A stretch of 64,000 nucleotides of DNA from Sedimentitalea nanhaiensis DSM 24252 (GCF_000473225.1 NZ_KI421509.1:3862165-3926164), one strand, 5' to 3'. Positions 8,948 to 18,292 are shown, counted from the first letter of the stretch. Made by a program: numbers and translations. The notes: generated by a model from the sequence alone, not told the origin.

Positions 8948-10750
8948 TCAGTTTTCGGGGATTCCTGCCTCTTTCAATGATTGCGCAAAATGTTGGCCCA
9001 CCGGGTAGCGGGCGCTGGGGGATCCCTTTTTCCAGGAGTCGACCGTCAGGCCCGGCTGTAATTTCAGCAGTTTGCTGGCGGTTTGGCGGCCTTCCTCCTC
9101 TCGTCCCAGGCGCATTTCAGCTACCGCTTTCATGCGCAAGGTTGAGGTATGCATGCGATTCAGGCGCAAGGACTGCCGGGTCAGTTCCAGCGCGCGAGAA
9201 TAATCTTCGTTTGCCATCGACGCACCGGCCGCCATGGCCAGAAAGAAGAACCGGTTCGGGTCGAGCGGGGCCAGATGCATGGCGCGTTCAGTGTCGCGCA
9301 CAGCCAATTCGCCCTTGCCTTGAAATCCGTGAAGCATCCCGCGCAAAGATCGTCCCGTCGGCTCGTTGGGATTGATTTCCAACGCATGATCATAGCGGTC
9401 CAGCGCTTCCTCGAGATCGTGTTTGAGATTGGTCAGGGCAAACCCCTCGGAAACCAGCGCGGGGACATTCAGGGGATCGATCCTTAAGGCGGTTTGTGTC
9501 CGATCGAGCGCGCGTTTTGTCTCGCGTTCGACCGAGTCGGCCCAACCCTGCTGGACCTTTAGAACATGCCAGCGGGCCATCCAGGCATAGGGTTCCGGTG
9601 CGTTCGGCACCCGTTCTATCAAATGCCGCAGCAGTTCGCCGGCATAGTCGAAATCGCGGCGTGACAGCCGGTGCATCAGCGCAACCGCTCCCATCAGGAT
9701 CGAATAGCTCTCCAGCGTCGGCATCGGCTTGGATTGGGCGCGGTGCATCTCGGTCGCGACGATGGCCTGATGAATGTCATAGGCCAAGGACTGAAGCGCA
9801 CCATCCTTGCCCAGCAGCATCGCCATCTTGTTCGTGAGGTCTTGCGACCAGATAACCCGCCCGGAACGTACATCTGCCAGTTCTACGTTCAGCGTCACGT
9901 TCCGATCGTCGCCGACATAGGTTCCCGATAACACAAAGTCCGCACTCAGCGCCTGACCGACCGCTTTCAGAGAGTGAGCCGAAAAGTTAAATCCAGCCGA
10001 TGAAAGCCTTGAAATCACGTGCAGATCGGTGGAACGTGACAATGCACTGATGATGTCCTCAGCAATGATCTCGCCGAGCGCGATTTGCCTCTCGGACCGG
10101 CTTTTTGGGGTGAACGGAATTACGGCGATGGTTGGCAGCAGATCTTCGGCGACCAGCATCGGAAGCGTTTGCAACGATGTGCCCTGAGGATGCACCAGAA
10201 AGGCGCGTACTGGGTGAGCGAGATTTTTGAGGTAACATTCACCTAGATCCTCGAAATCGGCATGCACCCCGTCGGTCACTGCATCGCGGACATCCGCCGA
10301 TGTCACGATTTGACCGGCACGTGCCAATGTCATCAGCCGCGCCGCAAGATTGACCTGTTTGCCAAAGATGTCGCGCTCGGGGCTGCGGATCACCTTGCCG
10401 ACATGCATTCCCATTCTCATCTGAATTTGTGCCGCTGGCGCCAGACCGGTGTTCATGAGGCTGACCCGGTCCAATATGTGAAAGGCGGTTGTAATGGCAT
10501 CTTCGACGCTGGGAAACTCCAGCAGCAGTCCGTCGCCCATGCGCTTGACGATCCGCCCGGTCGTACGGGCCTGCAGATCGGCCTTCAGCTCATCGACAAA
10601 GCTCAGCCAGCGGGCAACGACACCGGTTTCGTCGGCTTCGATCAGGCGAACAGAGTCCACGATGTCCATAAAAAGGACAGCAGTCGACACCTCCGCAAGC
10701 TGCGCCAGATGCCGGGCCGTGGTCTGGCCTATAACCATTCCCGCTTCCAT
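8948..10750 (-). CDS. Class III adenylate/guanylate cyclase with TolB-like and TPR regions
   Basis: 600-aa cytoplasmic signalling protein. Residues about 20-185 form a class III nucleotide cyclase domain. The metal-binding aspartates are at 29 (AVLFMDIVDSVR) and 73 (KRMGDGLLLEF), and DIFGKQVNLAARL forms the later part. Residues about 205-330 resemble the TolB-like segment common in such cyclases (TIAVIPFTPKS). The C-terminal half has tetratricopeptide repeats. Both metal aspartates are present, so activity is plausible. It is the first gene of a cluster with the haloperoxidase-like and protease genes (48- and 27-nt gaps), which suggests one regulated unit. An in-frame ATG at 10738 is an alternative start. 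Confidence 0.88.
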   Translation of the reverse strand: MEAGMVIGQTTARHLAQLAEVSTAVLFMDIVDSVRLIEADETGVVARWLSFVDELKADLQARTTGRIVKRMGDGLLLEFPSVEDAITTAFHILDRVSLMNTGLAPAAQIQMRMGMHVGKVIRSPERDIFGKQVNLAARLMTLARAGQIVTSADVRDAVTDGVHADFEDLGECYLKNLAHPVRAFLVHPQGTSLQTLPMLVAEDLLPTIAVIPFTPKSRSERQIALGEIIAEDIISALSRSTDLHVISRLSSAGFNFSAHSLKAVGQALSADFVLSGTYVGDDRNVTLNVELADVRSGRVIWSQDLTNKMAMLLGKDGALQSLAYDIHQAIVATEMHRAQSKPMPTLESYSILMGAVALMHRLSRRDFDYAGELLRHLIERVPNAPEPYAWMARWHVLKVQQGWADSVERETKRALDRTQTALRIDPLNVPALVSEGFALTNLKHDLEEALDRYDHALEINPNEPTGRSLRGMLHGFQGKGELAVRDTERAMHLAPLDPNRFFFLAMAAGASMANEDYSRALELTRQSLRLNRMHTSTLRMKAVAEMRLGREEEGRQTASKLLKLQPGLTVDSWKKGSPSARYPVGQHFAQSLKEAGIPEN

Positions 10751-11189
10751 TGCCCAATTCCGTATGCCAAATCACTTGTCAAAATATCTTCATGAACAAA
10801 TATGACATTAATTGCAGGATTCTGGAAGGAAATGAACCGCAGGTTGTATTGACTGAAGGCATCGACCTGAAATCCGTATTGCATCGGCAAGGGTTCGGCC
10901 GAGCGGCGAAATGACTTGGCCCAATGCCACTTTACAGGAACATGTGCCATCGAGCCGAGCGCGTCCGTGAACACTGACATCCACACCCCAGCCCTGAGTT
11001 CTGCGGATTACCTGGGCGCGGATTTCCATGGGAAAGGCGCATACCCATCGTCGAAGAGCATAACCAGACCAAATGGATTCAGTAGGATATAGAATTTGGC
11101 GTAATGGCGTGTGGTCATATCCTGTTAGGGCGAGGCTAAAACCTCTCGTGCTCTGAGCGGGTCGGAACAGACTGAGCGGCGCGGATCGT
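10751..11189. other. Intergenic stretch without a recognisable gene
   Basis: Only short overlapping frames on the minus strand (up to about 85 codons) with no domain I can name. It adjoins two transposase remnants, so it may be further mobile-element debris. It also contains the cyclase promoter region. Confidence 0.45.
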
Positions 11190-11330
11190 GTGCGCTCAGC
11201 GATCCCATGGACGGTAAGATGCTCTACGACAGCGCCGGTTCGCAGGCACTGGAACCGGTGGACCGCATCCCGGATGAGACGGCGATCCTGTCCGGCACCT
11301 GCCTGAGACGCACGCGCTGACGGATCTGTT
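11190..11330 (+). pseudogene. IS5-family transposase fragment
   Basis: Conceptual translation from 11192 gives ALSDPMDGKMLYDSAG, then PVDRIPDETAIL, and in a shifted frame HALTDLF. These match the order of motifs in the N-terminal half of IS5-type transposases (LSDP, MLYDS, IPDET-IL, HxLTDxxF). There is no start codon or C-terminal half. A stop and a frame change near 11316 show decay. Confidence 0.6.
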
Positions 11331-11333
11331 TAC

Positions 11334-11563
11334 CCTGCGAGGGCTTCAAGGGACGGATGCGGGATGAAGTGCTGAACGGTACAGTATTCCATTCGCTCCG
11401 TGAGCCCAGATCATTGTCGAAAGCTGGAGAAAACGCTATAATACCAAGCGACCCCACAGTGCACTGGACTGACGCCCACCTGTGCCAGAGGCCATCGTCC
11501 CGACGGACCAAAGGCCTACCTATGTACCAGCTTTTGACTTGGACCACTCAAGCGGGGCCGCTG
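11334..11563 (+). pseudogene. IS3-family transposase C-terminal fragment, degenerate
   Basis: Reads FKGRMRDEVLNGTVFHSLRE in one frame. It continues as IIVESWRKRYNTKRPHSALD after a frameshift near 11405-11412. An in-frame TGA at about 11472 then precedes RPPVPEAIVPTDQRPTY. This is the typical end of an IS3-family OrfB (rve core). It belongs to a different subgroup from the element at 3.5-5.0 kb. Confidence 0.72.
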
Positions 11564-11635
11564 GGGTGACAAGGATTTTCTTTTCTGAATCGAATTCTCA
11601 TATTATGATATAATGGTCTGGTATTTGGGAATCAC

Positions 11636-12439
11636 ATGCAAGAACGGCTCATACACCTGCTCGAAGCGATTGCCGGAGCCTCTGCGCCGGTGAGTGTCAG
11701 GGACCTGATGGAAATCACCGGATTGCCCAAGGCGACGATCTACCGGAATGTCGCCTCGCTGGTGGACTGTGGCTTTCTGGACGAAACCGACGGTGGCAGC
11801 CGTTATGTGCTGGGCATGCGTTTCGTGCGGATCGCTCTGACCGGTAAGGCAGACAGTCATGTGATCAGGGCCGTCGCGGCCATGATACAGAAAACCGTGA
11901 ACGATCTGGGTGAAACGGCGTTTTTTTCCCGCTATCGGGGCGGTCGGGTGGATATTGTGGCGGTGGAAACCCCCAGTGATCCGGCGGTGTCGCACATCTA
12001 TCCCGGGCTTGGGCCACGACCGGTACACGCCTGTTCCTCGGCCAAGGCGATTGCGGCCTTCCTGGCCCCCGATCTGCGCGAGGAGCTGATGGATGTGGCT
12101 CCGATTAGGTTCACCGCAAAAACGGTCACCGATCTCGGGTTGCTGGAAAAGGAATTGAGCCAGGTTCGCCGCTATGGCTTTGCGGTCTGCGAAGGTGAAA
12201 TCGACGAAGGTGTCACCAGCGTGGCGGTTCCGGTCAAAGTGGATCGGCTGGGATCGGTGTTCAGCATCGGGGTTGTCGGACCGTCATCTCGGATCACGCC
12301 ACAGATCCAGAACCGAATTCTGCCGGTTCTGACCGCCCAGGCACAGCGGGCCTCGGCGGCGGTACAGCAATGCAGCGTTCTGGAAACAGCACCGGTCTAT
12401 CCGGAGCCCGAAATCTGGCGGGATAGACAGCCGTCATAG
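11636..12439 (+). CDS. IclR-family transcriptional regulator
   Basis: 267 aa. The N-terminal winged HTH is at about 1-60 (LIHLLEAIAGASAPVSVRDL, then GLPKATIYRNVASLVDCGFL). The C-terminal IclR effector domain is at about 75-250, including a SSAKAIAAFL segment and VAVPVKVDR. IclR proteins are usually local regulators bound to small organic acids. It lies 33 nt upstream of mtoX on the same strand and probably controls mtoX-SCO-mauG, either as first gene of the operon or autoregulated. The sequence before it is AT-rich with a TATAAT at 11609-11614, a possible -10 box without a clear -35. Confidence 0.92.
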   Translation: MQERLIHLLEAIAGASAPVSVRDLMEITGLPKATIYRNVASLVDCGFLDETDGGSRYVLGMRFVRIALTGKADSHVIRAVAAMIQKTVNDLGETAFFSRYRGGRVDIVAVETPSDPAVSHIYPGLGPRPVHACSSAKAIAAFLAPDLREELMDVAPIRFTAKTVTDLGLLEKELSQVRRYGFAVCEGEIDEGVTSVAVPVKVDRLGSVFSIGVVGPSSRITPQIQNRILPVLTAQAQRASAAVQQCSVLETAPVYPEPEIWRDRQPS

Positions 12440-12472
12440 AAACTAAGCGATCATGTCAACGAGGAGGAAACC

Positions 12473-13783
12473 ATGAAAAGAAGAGAATTCGGAGGAATGG
12501 CTGTATCGGCCCTTGCCCTGACGGCGATGCCGTTCAGTGTCTCGGCGGATGAGACTTGCCAGTCACCCTACATGCCGATGATCACCGGCCATGAGGAATA
12601 TGTCTATATATGGACGCTGGGCGTCGAGGGCATGGGCGATGAACAGGACAAGATGGTCACCGTCGACCTGCGCCCGAACTCCGACACACGCGGGCAGGTG
12701 ATCAACTCGGTCTCGGTCGGTGGGCGTAACGAGGCGCACCACGCCGGGTTCAACTCAGACCGGCGCTATCTCTGGGCTGGCGGGCTGGATACCAACCGGA
12801 TCTTCATCTTCGATGTGCATTCCGATCCGTCCAAGCCCAGCCTGCACAAGACCATCGACAGCTTCGTCAAGGATTCGGGCGGCTGCGTTGGCCCACACAC
12901 ATTCTTTGCCCTGCCGGGGCGGATGATGATCACCGGTCTCAGCAATGATGAGGATCACGGCGGGCGGACCGCGCTGGTCGAATACAACGATGACGGCGAA
13001 TACGTCGCAACCTACTGGATGCCCACCGCCGATGACATGCAGGGTGCTGTCGCTGCTGACGGCGCCGTAGCCGACGGATACGGCTATGATGTGCGCGCCC
13101 TCATTCGCAAGAACATCATGCTGACCTCGTCCTTCACCGGCTGGTCGAACTACATGATGGATTTCGGCCAGATGCTGGGCGATGCCGAAGCGATGAAGCG
13201 TTTTGGGGGAACCATGGTTCAGTGGGATCTGCACACCCGTCAGCCCAAGAAAGTGTTCAGCGTCCCCGGCGCGCCGCTGGAGGTCCGCTTCCCCTGGGGA
13301 CCCAATGCCAACTACGCGTTCTCGACCACCGCGCTTACGTCCAAGCTGTGGCTGATTTACGAGGATGACGCGGGCGAATGGCAGGCCAAAGCGGTTGCCG
13401 ATATCGGCAATCCGGCGGATATTCCACTACCGGTGGACATCTCGCTGGCTGCCGATGACCAGACGCTGTGGATTAACAGTTTCATGGATGGGACAACGCG
13501 GTTGTTCGATGTGTCGGATCCGCATAACCCCAAGCAGATCTACGAGAAGAAGATCGCAAGCCAGGTCAACATGGTCAGCCAGAGCTGGGACGGCGAGCGA
13601 GTTTACTACACCTCGTCGCTGCTGGGCAACTGGGACAAGAAGGGCGCCGACGACGCCCAGTATCTCAAGGCCTATAAGTGGAATGGCAGCGAACTCGTCG
13701 ACGATTTCGAGATCGACTTCTACGAAGCGCAGCTGGGTCGCGCTCATCTCATGCGTTTCGGCAGCGCGGCGCTCTATAGCTGA
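12473..13783 (+). CDS. mtoX: Methanethiol oxidase, SBP56 (selenium-binding protein) family
   Basis: 436-aa periplasmic enzyme of the selenium-binding-protein-56 family. Characterised bacterial members are copper-dependent and oxidise methanethiol to formaldehyde, H2S and H2O2. The N terminus MKRREFGG plus a hydrophobic stretch ending SVSA is a likely Tat-type signal. Typical family segments include GGRNEAHHAGFN, GGLDTNRIFIFD, GGCVGPHTFFALP, a long FPWGPNANYAFST segment and RVYYTSSLLGNWD. GAGGAGG precedes the ATG. The SCO and MauG-like genes follow on the same strand, the recognised mtoX gene order. The formaldehyde product would feed frmA/fghA elsewhere in this window. Confidence 0.88.
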   Translation: MKRREFGGMAVSALALTAMPFSVSADETCQSPYMPMITGHEEYVYIWTLGVEGMGDEQDKMVTVDLRPNSDTRGQVINSVSVGGRNEAHHAGFNSDRRYLWAGGLDTNRIFIFDVHSDPSKPSLHKTIDSFVKDSGGCVGPHTFFALPGRMMITGLSNDEDHGGRTALVEYNDDGEYVATYWMPTADDMQGAVAADGAVADGYGYDVRALIRKNIMLTSSFTGWSNYMMDFGQMLGDAEAMKRFGGTMVQWDLHTRQPKKVFSVPGAPLEVRFPWGPNANYAFSTTALTSKLWLIYEDDAGEWQAKAVADIGNPADIPLPVDISLAADDQTLWINSFMDGTTRLFDVSDPHNPKQIYEKKIASQVNMVSQSWDGERVYYTSSLLGNWDKKGADDAQYLKAYKWNGSELVDDFEIDFYEAQLGRAHLMRFGSAALYS

Positions 13784-13878
13784 TCGCGCGTTCGGCGCAA
13801 TGTAAACCCCCGAGGCCCGCTACGGTGGGCCCCGGGATCCCACCCTGTAGGTCCCGCATCCAGTCACGAGGTTTCGCA

Positions 13879-14595
13879 ATGTTCACAAAACCGGCCCTTG
13901 CCGCGATCGTGCTGGCCTCTCTCGGGGCCGTGGCGCTGGCCCTCTGGCTGGGCGGACCGCGCAGTTCGCTTGGCGAGCGTCGGCCGATGTCCTCGGTCTT
14001 TGAACCCAGCGAGGAGTTCCAGTTCGATCCGCCGCAGCCGGGCACCTACGCGCTGCACCGGATCAAGACCGCCCCGAACGGCAATGTGCTCGACATCGAC
14101 GGCAAGGCCCGGACCCTGTCCGAGATTACCCTGGGCAAGATCTCGTTGGTCAGCTTCGTCTATCTCAATTGCGGCGACATCAACGGCTGTCCGCTGGCGA
14201 TGGCGACGCTGTTTGACATCCACGATGCCAGCATGTTGGTGCCCGAACTGCGCGACAAGGTGCAACTGGTCACCCTCAGCTTCGATCCCGAACGCGACAC
14301 GGTCGAGGCAATCGAGGCTTTCGCCTATCCGGTCATCTCGGATGGCAATGCCGACAAGAAGCTGGAATGGCATGTGCTCACCACCTCCGGACAGGCGGAG
14401 CTTCAGCCCATCCTGAATGGGTATGGTCAGGCCGTGGACCGTAGCAAGGATCAGGAAAACATCAGCCACCTGCTGCGTATATTCCTCGTCGATGGCGCAG
14501 GTCAGATCCGCAACATCTACGGGCTGGGCCTGATCGACCCGCGGCTTCTGATGACAGATGTCGAAACGCTGATGATGGAAGAAGGGCTGATCTGA
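13879..14595 (+). CDS. SCO1/SenC-family copper metallochaperone of the mtoX operon
   Basis: About 238 aa thioredoxin-fold protein anchored by one N-terminal helix (MFTKPALAAIVLASLGAVAL). Family members deliver copper to periplasmic cuproenzymes; here the likely client is MtoX. The metal motif is NCGDINGCP, so the two cysteines are separated by five residues instead of the usual three in Sco1 (CPDxCP). The distal metal histidine appears as ISHLLRIFLVD near the C terminus. The ATG at 13879 has GAGG upstream and is preferred over the longer frame from 13825. The mauG-like gene starts directly after its stop. Confidence 0.85.
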   Translation: MFTKPALAAIVLASLGAVALALWLGGPRSSLGERRPMSSVFEPSEEFQFDPPQPGTYALHRIKTAPNGNVLDIDGKARTLSEITLGKISLVSFVYLNCGDINGCPLAMATLFDIHDASMLVPELRDKVQLVTLSFDPERDTVEAIEAFAYPVISDGNADKKLEWHVLTTSGQAELQPILNGYGQAVDRSKDQENISHLLRIFLVDGAGQIRNIYGLGLIDPRLLMTDVETLMMEEGLI

Positions 14596-15885
14596 ATGAT
14601 GGGGCGGGCATGTCTTCGGGCGCTTGTCCTGACGGGTGTGGTTCTGCATCCAGCGTCGGCCCGTGCGCAAAGCGCCACGGATCTGGCCACCACCACGCGG
14701 GGCCCCGCGACGCAATTGACACCACAGCCCGGCAGCGCCGGGCTGCCGACGCCGATTGATCCGGCGAGCTGTTCAAAGAGCGACGGCGACTGGGCCGAAC
14801 GCGCGCTTATCCGCAGCCAGGTCCCGCAGCTCGGCCTGCCGCCGATGCCGCATCCCGACGACAACCCGCCGACTGCGGCCAAGATCGAACTCGGTCGCAA
14901 GCTGTTCTTCGACCGGCGCCTGTCGATCAACAAGACCATGTCCTGCGCGATGTGCCACGTACCCGAACAGGCCTTCACCACATGGAAATTGCAGAGCGCC
15001 GTGGGCGTCGAGGGCCGCAGCGTCAAGCGCAACTCGCCCACACTGCTGAATGTCGGTTTTCTCAATCCGCTCTTTCACGACGGGCGGGACGAGACGCTGG
15101 AAACCCAGTTCATCGCGCCGCTGGTGGCACGCAACGAGATGGCCAACCCCTCGGCTGGCTGGGTGGTTTCGTTCCTCAACCGCGACAGCACCTATCACGC
15201 CCGCTTCCAGGGTGCTTTCGGAGCACCGGCGTCGCTGGACCGGATGGGCCAGGCGCTGGCCGCCTATCAGCGCAGCCTGCTAGCGGGAAATGCGCCCTTC
15301 GACCGCTGGCACTATGGCGGCGAGGCCGACGCCTTGAGCCCGGCCCAGAAACGCGGGTTCGAACTCTTTACCGGCAAGGCCGATTGCGCCGGATGCCATC
15401 CGATAGGAGATGACCACGCGCTGTTCACCGATCAGGCCTTTCACGATACCGGCTATGGCTTTCTGCGCGAAGAGATGCGGCAGAACCCACCCGAAACCAC
15501 CCGGGTGCAGCTGGCCCCAGGTGTCTTTGTAGATGTCGATTTCGACCGCGTTGCCTCTGTCAGCAGCAAGCGCGAAGCCGATCTTGGCCGTTACGAGATC
15601 ACCGAGGACCCCGCCGACCGCTGGAAGTTCCGCACGCCCGGGCTGCGGAATGTCGCGATGACCGGACCCTATATGCACGATGGCGGATTCAATACGTTGC
15701 GCGAGGTGCTCGACTTCTACAACGAGGGAGGGCCGGGACATCCCGAACAAAGCCCGCTCGTCTATCCGCTCGGGCTGTCGGATGCCGAGCTTGGCGATCT
15801 CGAAGCGTTCCTGGAGAGCCTGACCTCTCCCAATCTCAACTGCCTCGCTGCCGAGGCGCGCAGCCAGCCCCCCGATAACCACTGA
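14596..15885 (+). CDS. mauG: MauG-like di-heme cytochrome c peroxidase of the mtoX operon
   Basis: 429-aa secreted protein (signal segment ending SARAQ). It has two c-type haem sites: CAMCH (about residues 117-121) and CAGCH (about 264-268). Spacing and surrounding motifs (ELGRKLFFDRRLS, RNSPTLLNV, LFHDGRDETLE, FRTPGLRNVAMTGPYMHDGG) match bacterial CcpA/MauG. MauG proteins catalyse oxidative maturation of a protein cofactor in methylamine dehydrogenase. In mtoX operons a comparable maturation of MtoX is suspected but is inference here. The ATG follows the SCO stop with no gap. Confidence 0.88.
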   Translation: MMGRACLRALVLTGVVLHPASARAQSATDLATTTRGPATQLTPQPGSAGLPTPIDPASCSKSDGDWAERALIRSQVPQLGLPPMPHPDDNPPTAAKIELGRKLFFDRRLSINKTMSCAMCHVPEQAFTTWKLQSAVGVEGRSVKRNSPTLLNVGFLNPLFHDGRDETLETQFIAPLVARNEMANPSAGWVVSFLNRDSTYHARFQGAFGAPASLDRMGQALAAYQRSLLAGNAPFDRWHYGGEADALSPAQKRGFELFTGKADCAGCHPIGDDHALFTDQAFHDTGYGFLREEMRQNPPETTRVQLAPGVFVDVDFDRVASVSSKREADLGRYEITEDPADRWKFRTPGLRNVAMTGPYMHDGGFNTLREVLDFYNEGGPGHPEQSPLVYPLGLSDAELGDLEAFLESLTSPNLNCLAAEARSQPPDNH

Positions 15886-16213
15886 CCATCCTGCTGAAGC
15901 CGAACACCGACACCAGCAACAGCCCAGACCAATTAAGTTTACGGTGCGCATCCGCGAGCTGTCGGCACGGAGACGGGAGTGGTTCAAGGCGCCTCATTTG
16001 CGATGTCCGCGCGAACTGGCACTTGAGGCGAGGCGGCGGCTTGGCGGGCACTACACATCTAGAGCAATTGAACTTAAACCTGTATCACCTATCACTGCCA
16101 GCGGTGCCGGACCCCCGTGCAAAAAGGGATGCAAAGGACAAGAGCGTACATTCGCAAAAATCTGTACAACCCGTATGACTTCGCACCCCTTTAAGATGGA
16201 TTATATTTTATGA
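15886..16213. other. Convergent intergenic region without a recognisable gene
   Basis: It lies between the ends of mauG (+) and tctA (-). A short plus frame translates as LRCPRELALEARRRLGGH and may be debris. The AT-rich end at 16190-16213 is consistent with a transcription end. No clear terminator hairpin was found. Confidence 0.4.
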
Positions 16214-17752
16214 TCAGTCTGTTATAGAACTTTCCTCATCTCTTCTTTGGTGCATGCCAGCACGAACCTTGCGCCCGAAAATCAGGGGTAGAACGAAACC
16301 GATTATCGCCACTACCCAAAGGCCGATTGCAAGCGGGCTGTCGATCAGGGTGAACCAATTTCCATTGTCGATGGTGATCGCGCGGCGCAGGTTGTTTTCC
16401 ATCGCGTTCCCCAACAACGTACCCAGAATGATCGGGACCAGAGGCACGTCGAGTTTACGAAGCACCCAACCCATGACCCCGAACCCGATCATTACCAAAA
16501 GATCGAACGAGGATCCGGATATGCCGTAAATCCCGACGAAGGAAACCATCGCAACGATTGGCATCAGGATGCGCGGGGGAATGAGCAGAAGTCGTGTGAA
16601 CAGGCTGACCATCGGGATATTCATTGCCAGAAGCATTAAATTGGCAATGAAAAGTGCTGCTATCAGGCCCCAGACCACGTCCGGGTTGTTGGCAAAGAGC
16701 AATGGGCCCGGCGTGATGTTAAGCGACAGAAGGACTGCCAAGAGAACCGCAGTGGTTCCGGATCCGGGGACCCCAAGGGCCAGCATCGGCACCAGCGCAC
16801 CCCCGGCTGCCGCGTTGTTGCCAGCTTCGGGGGCGGCTACGCCGCGTGGGTCGCCAGTTCCGAATGTGCCTTCCTTATCCACAAGCCGTTTTTCCATCGA
16901 GTAGGAAATGAACGAGCCCAGTGACGCGCCTGCACCCGGCAGGACCCCGGCAAGAAAACCCAGAACCGAGGTGCGAAGCATTGTGGGTGTGCAGGTCTTC
17001 AGCATCGAAAGCGGCGTGGTGAGCCGACCGATGACCAGCTTGCTCTTTTTTGCGTCGGAATTGCCATGGCGGTTTTCGAGGAAAATAAAGACTTCGGACA
17101 AGGCGAAGAGGCCCACGATCGCCACAAGGAAATCAAGACCGTCATAAAGGTGAACCTCTCCAAAGGTAAATCGCGGTACGCCGGTTTGCGTATCGACGCC
17201 AACCGTCGCGAGGCCCAGTCCGAGGGCTGCTGCAAAGGCGGATTTGGCCTGATTGGTCGAGGACACGCCGCCCAAGGTCATGAAGGCCAGTGCAAATAGT
17301 GCGAAATATTCGGCAGGTCCAAACAACAGTGCAATTTTCACCAACTGCGGCGCGAGAAAGATCAAGCCCCATGTGGCAAAGAACGCCCCGACGAAAGAGG
17401 CAATGCCGGAGAGTGACAGCGCTTGGCCTGCCATGCCCTTTTGGGCCATTGGATAGCCATCCAAGCATGTCATCATTGCGGGTTCATCGCCCGGAATGTT
17501 GAGCAGAATCGACGAAATACGCCCTCCATACATCGCACCGTAATATACCGACGTAAGAAGAATGAGGGACGGCGTCGCGCCCAACCCCAGGGTAAAGGCC
17601 AGAGGGATCAGAATTGCCACACCATTGGACGGTCCAAGCCCGGGCAAAGCCCCCATTACAGTGCCCAGAAAGCAGCCGAGCAATGCCAATAGCAGATTCT
17701 GCCATGTCAGTGCGATGGCGAAGCCGTCTGCGAGATTTGCGAAAGTTTCCAT
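16214..17752 (-). CDS. tctA: Tripartite tricarboxylate transporter, large permease subunit
   Basis: 512-aa integral membrane protein with about 12 predicted helices. It has the TctA hallmark GTVMGALPGLGPSNGVAILI near the N terminus and a second glycine-rich ALGVPGSGTTAVLLA. Together with TctB it imports carboxylates (citrate-like or other small acids) bound by TctC, driven by ion gradient. GGAGG precedes the ATG. It lies 12 nt after tctB in a tctC-tctB-tctA order. Substrate not decidable from sequence. Confidence 0.95.
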   Translation of the reverse strand: METFANLADGFAIALTWQNLLLALLGCFLGTVMGALPGLGPSNGVAILIPLAFTLGLGATPSLILLTSVYYGAMYGGRISSILLNIPGDEPAMMTCLDGYPMAQKGMAGQALSLSGIASFVGAFFATWGLIFLAPQLVKIALLFGPAEYFALFALAFMTLGGVSSTNQAKSAFAAALGLGLATVGVDTQTGVPRFTFGEVHLYDGLDFLVAIVGLFALSEVFIFLENRHGNSDAKKSKLVIGRLTTPLSMLKTCTPTMLRTSVLGFLAGVLPGAGASLGSFISYSMEKRLVDKEGTFGTGDPRGVAAPEAGNNAAAGGALVPMLALGVPGSGTTAVLLAVLLSLNITPGPLLFANNPDVVWGLIAALFIANLMLLAMNIPMVSLFTRLLLIPPRILMPIVAMVSFVGIYGISGSSFDLLVMIGFGVMGWVLRKLDVPLVPIILGTLLGNAMENNLRRAITIDNGNWFTLIDSPLAIGLWVVAIIGFVLPLIFGRKVRAGMHQRRDEESSITD

Positions 17753-17764
17753 TGCAGCGCCTCC

Positions 17765-18196
17765 TTAGAAACCGAGTGGGCCGCGGGCGAGCGAAAGCCC
17801 CAGCACCAGATGGAAAACGACATAGATGCCAATCGAAGTGCCAAAGCCTGTCGCGATGGCACCAACCAAGGGCGATCCCAAGCGCCAAGAGAGATAGGTC
17901 GCGGCAAGGGCCGTGGCGATCACGAAACCGGCAACGGGCAACAGCTTTGCGTAGAGGGCCATCACAACCACTGCAGAGACGACTTCCACCAGACGGCGAA
18001 GTGCAGGCCAATCGGGTTCGGCATCGGGCCGCAGCGCAATCACAAGGCTCGAAAGCCCGAGAATTGTGGCCACGATCAGGGGGAAGGCTTTGGGGCCGAC
18101 GGCATCGGAAAGAAAACTCTCCTCAATCGTGAAGGCGGCAAAGGCAAAACCTATGGCGAGGAGCAGGCCGAAGATGCCGAAAATACGATCGCTCAT
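17765..18196 (-). CDS. tctB: Tripartite tricarboxylate transporter, small membrane subunit
   Basis: 143-aa protein with four hydrophobic segments, including an N-terminal IFGLLLAIGFAFAAF. The DAVGPKAFPLIVATILG segment is typical of TctB. AAAGGAG lies upstream of the ATG at 18196. It sits between tctC (96-nt gap) and tctA (12-nt gap), as is usual for the family. Confidence 0.9.
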   Translation of the reverse strand: MSDRIFGIFGLLLAIGFAFAAFTIEESFLSDAVGPKAFPLIVATILGLSSLVIALRPDAEPDWPALRRLVEVVSAVVVMALYAKLLPVAGFVIATALAATYLSWRLGSPLVGAIATGFGTSIGIYVVFHLVLGLSLARGPLGF

Positions 18197-18292
18197 TGAG
18201 ATCTCCTTTGGCTGGATATGTCAGAAGTGTTCGATCGGAGGCACCGCGTGGATCCGCAGCGCCTCCGGATGTAACCAGTCAGCGTGCAGCGC

